Source: Exiguobacterium indicum HHS 31
GTDB lineage: Bacteria > Bacillota > Bacilli > Exiguobacteriales > Exiguobacteriaceae
DNA: 64,000 nucleotides
Assembly (NCBI RefSeq): GCF_001939065.1
Contig: NZ_MPSZ01000001.1
Span: 62,001 to 126,000 of the forward strand
Direction: 5' to 3'
Under the pieces are notes generated by a model. It had not been told where the DNA came from. It saw nothing but the letters and a program-made list of their open reading frames with translations, and ran no database searches. Made by a program: the position numbers and the translations under genes. Below are positions 63,127-64,000 of this stretch, piece by piece. Positions within the stretch are counted from its first letter, which is position 1. Each line of letters opens with the position of its first letter.

Positions 63127-64000
63127 GTGGAAAAACGCGATTATTATGAAGTACTAGGCGTCGCGCGCGATGCCTCATCAGCGGAAATCAAACGCGCGTA
63201 CCGTAAGCTTGCCCGGACGTACCACCCGGACGTCAACAAGGAAGCGGATGCGGATGCGAAATTCAAGGAATTATCGGAAGCGTATGAAGTGTTATCCGAT
63301 GACAATAAACGAGCACGTTACGATCAATTCGGTCACCAAGATCCATCGCAAGGTGGCGGTGGATTCAGTGGAGCTGAAGGATTCGGAGACATCTTCGACA
63401 TGTTCTTCGGTGGCGGACGTCGTCAAGATCCAAATGCACCACGTAAAGGACAGGATTTACAATACGTCGAGGAAATCGACTTCATGGAATCGGTCACAGG
63501 CGTCGAGAAGACGATCACGATTCCAGTCGAAGAAGATTGCGGGACATGTCACGGTTCGGGTGCTAAACCAGGAACACATCCGGAAACATGTAAACGATGT
63601 GGTGGTTCGGGTCACATCAACGTCGAACAAAACACGATGTTCGGTCGTGTCGTCAACCAAACGACATGTTCGACATGTCATGGCCGTGGACAAATCGTCA
63701 AGGAGCCATGTGAAACATGTCGTGGAGCCGGTCGCGTCCGTAAAAACAAAGATGTCCGTGTCAAAATTCCAGCAGGGATCGACAATGGGCAACAAATTCG
63801 TTTAGCAGGTAAAGGGGAAGCCGGTGTCAACGGTGGACCAGCGGGTGACTTGTATGTCGTCGTTCGTGTTGCAGCACACGAACTATTCGAACGTGTCGAT
63901 GATCATATCGTCATGGATATGCCACTGACATTCGCACAAGCAACACTCGGTGATGAGATTGAAGTACCAACCGTTCACGGTAAGGTCAGTCTGAAGATTC
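63127..64000 (+). CDS. dnaJ: Chaperone DnaJ, 3' end outside the window
   Basis: Hsp40 partner of DnaK. GTG start with GAGAGGAAG upstream; 291 residues are visible and the frame is open at the right edge. J-domain with the HPD motif (RTYHPDVNK) near residues 30-39, a Gly/Phe-rich linker, and four zinc-binding CxxCxGxG repeats ([32 protein letters not shown]). Last visible gene of the HrcA operon. Confidence 0.97.
   Translation, partial: MEKRDYYEVLGVARDASSAEIKRAYRKLARTYHPDVNKEADADAKFKELSEAYEVLSDDNKRARYDQFGHQDPSQGGGGFSGAEGFGDIFDMFFGGGRRQDPNAPRKGQDLQYVEEIDFMESVTGVEKTITIPVEEDCGTCHGSGAKPGTHPETCKRCGGSGHINVEQNTMFGRVVNQTTCSTCHGRGQIVKEPCETCRGAGRVRKNKDVRVKIPAGIDNGQQIRLAGKGEAGVNGGPAGDLYVVVRVAAHELFERVDDHIVMDMPLTFAQATLGDEIEVPTVHGKVSLKI

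Overview
The window looks like a chromosome segment of a low-to-mid GC, non-sporulating member of the Bacillales, most likely Exiguobacterium. The grounds are the protein families present, the Bacillales block yqeG-yqeH-aroE-yqeI-nadD-yqeK-rsfS-yqeM-comEA-comEC-yqzM-holA-rpsT-lepA-hemW-hrcA-grpE-dnaK-dnaJ, the absence of the sporulation genes gpr and spoIIP that Bacillus keeps between rpsT and lepA, and a C30-type carotenoid cluster beside a maltodextrin island. No tRNA, rRNA, CRISPR array, prophage or insertion sequence was seen. The genus assignment is inference.

Layout. 1-3.3 kb: the end of a sensor kinase, the competence regulator ComK, two small unknown proteins and a truncated globin. 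3.4-10.4 kb: addB-addA, the two subunits of the double-strand-break repair helicase-nuclease. 10.6-14 kb: a stand-alone receiver overlapping a large multi-domain histidine kinase, then a YisL-type membrane protein. 14-23.4 kb: a methyltransferase and a two-armed carotenoid locus. The plus arm has two CrtN-type desaturases and a CrtM-type synthase. The minus arm has a CruF-like membrane protein, an acyltransferase, a CrtQ-like glycosyltransferase and a CrtP-like oxidase. The arms converge on about 420 bp of non-coding DNA at 18.96-19.38 kb. 23.5-28.3 kb: PssA, an EbsC/YbaK-type deacylase, a MATE exporter, an enoyl-CoA hydratase with a FadR-like box, and a CPA2 antiporter.

28.4-39.4 kb: the maltodextrin island, with a cytosolic neopullulanase-type enzyme, the ABC importer (binding protein plus two permeases), a membrane-anchored alpha-amylase, a LacI-type regulator and maltose phosphorylase. 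Starch is cut at the cell surface, dextrins are imported, and they are processed inside by hydrolysis and phosphorolysis. Matching LacI-type operators occur in front of the transcription units. 39.5-45.5 kb: YitT, Cof phosphatase, a YjzD-like peptide, isoaspartyl dipeptidase, a thioredoxin-like protein, Psd and an ion permease. 45.6-64 kb: the conserved yqe/com/hol/lepA/hrcA-dnaK block; dnaJ runs off the right edge.

The most unusual element is the convergent intergenic region at 18969-19322. It holds at least six hairpins, and four of them, including a 22-bp terminator stem, share one six-base loop (CGGGGA on plus, UCCCCG on minus). The arrangement best fits a minus-strand regulatory RNA of about 350 nt with C-rich loops, comparable in design to staphylococcal RNAIII-class sRNAs. 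Other points to check are an in-frame stop near the 5' end of comEC, hairpins at the ribosome binding sites of two genes, and the operator network of the maltodextrin island.
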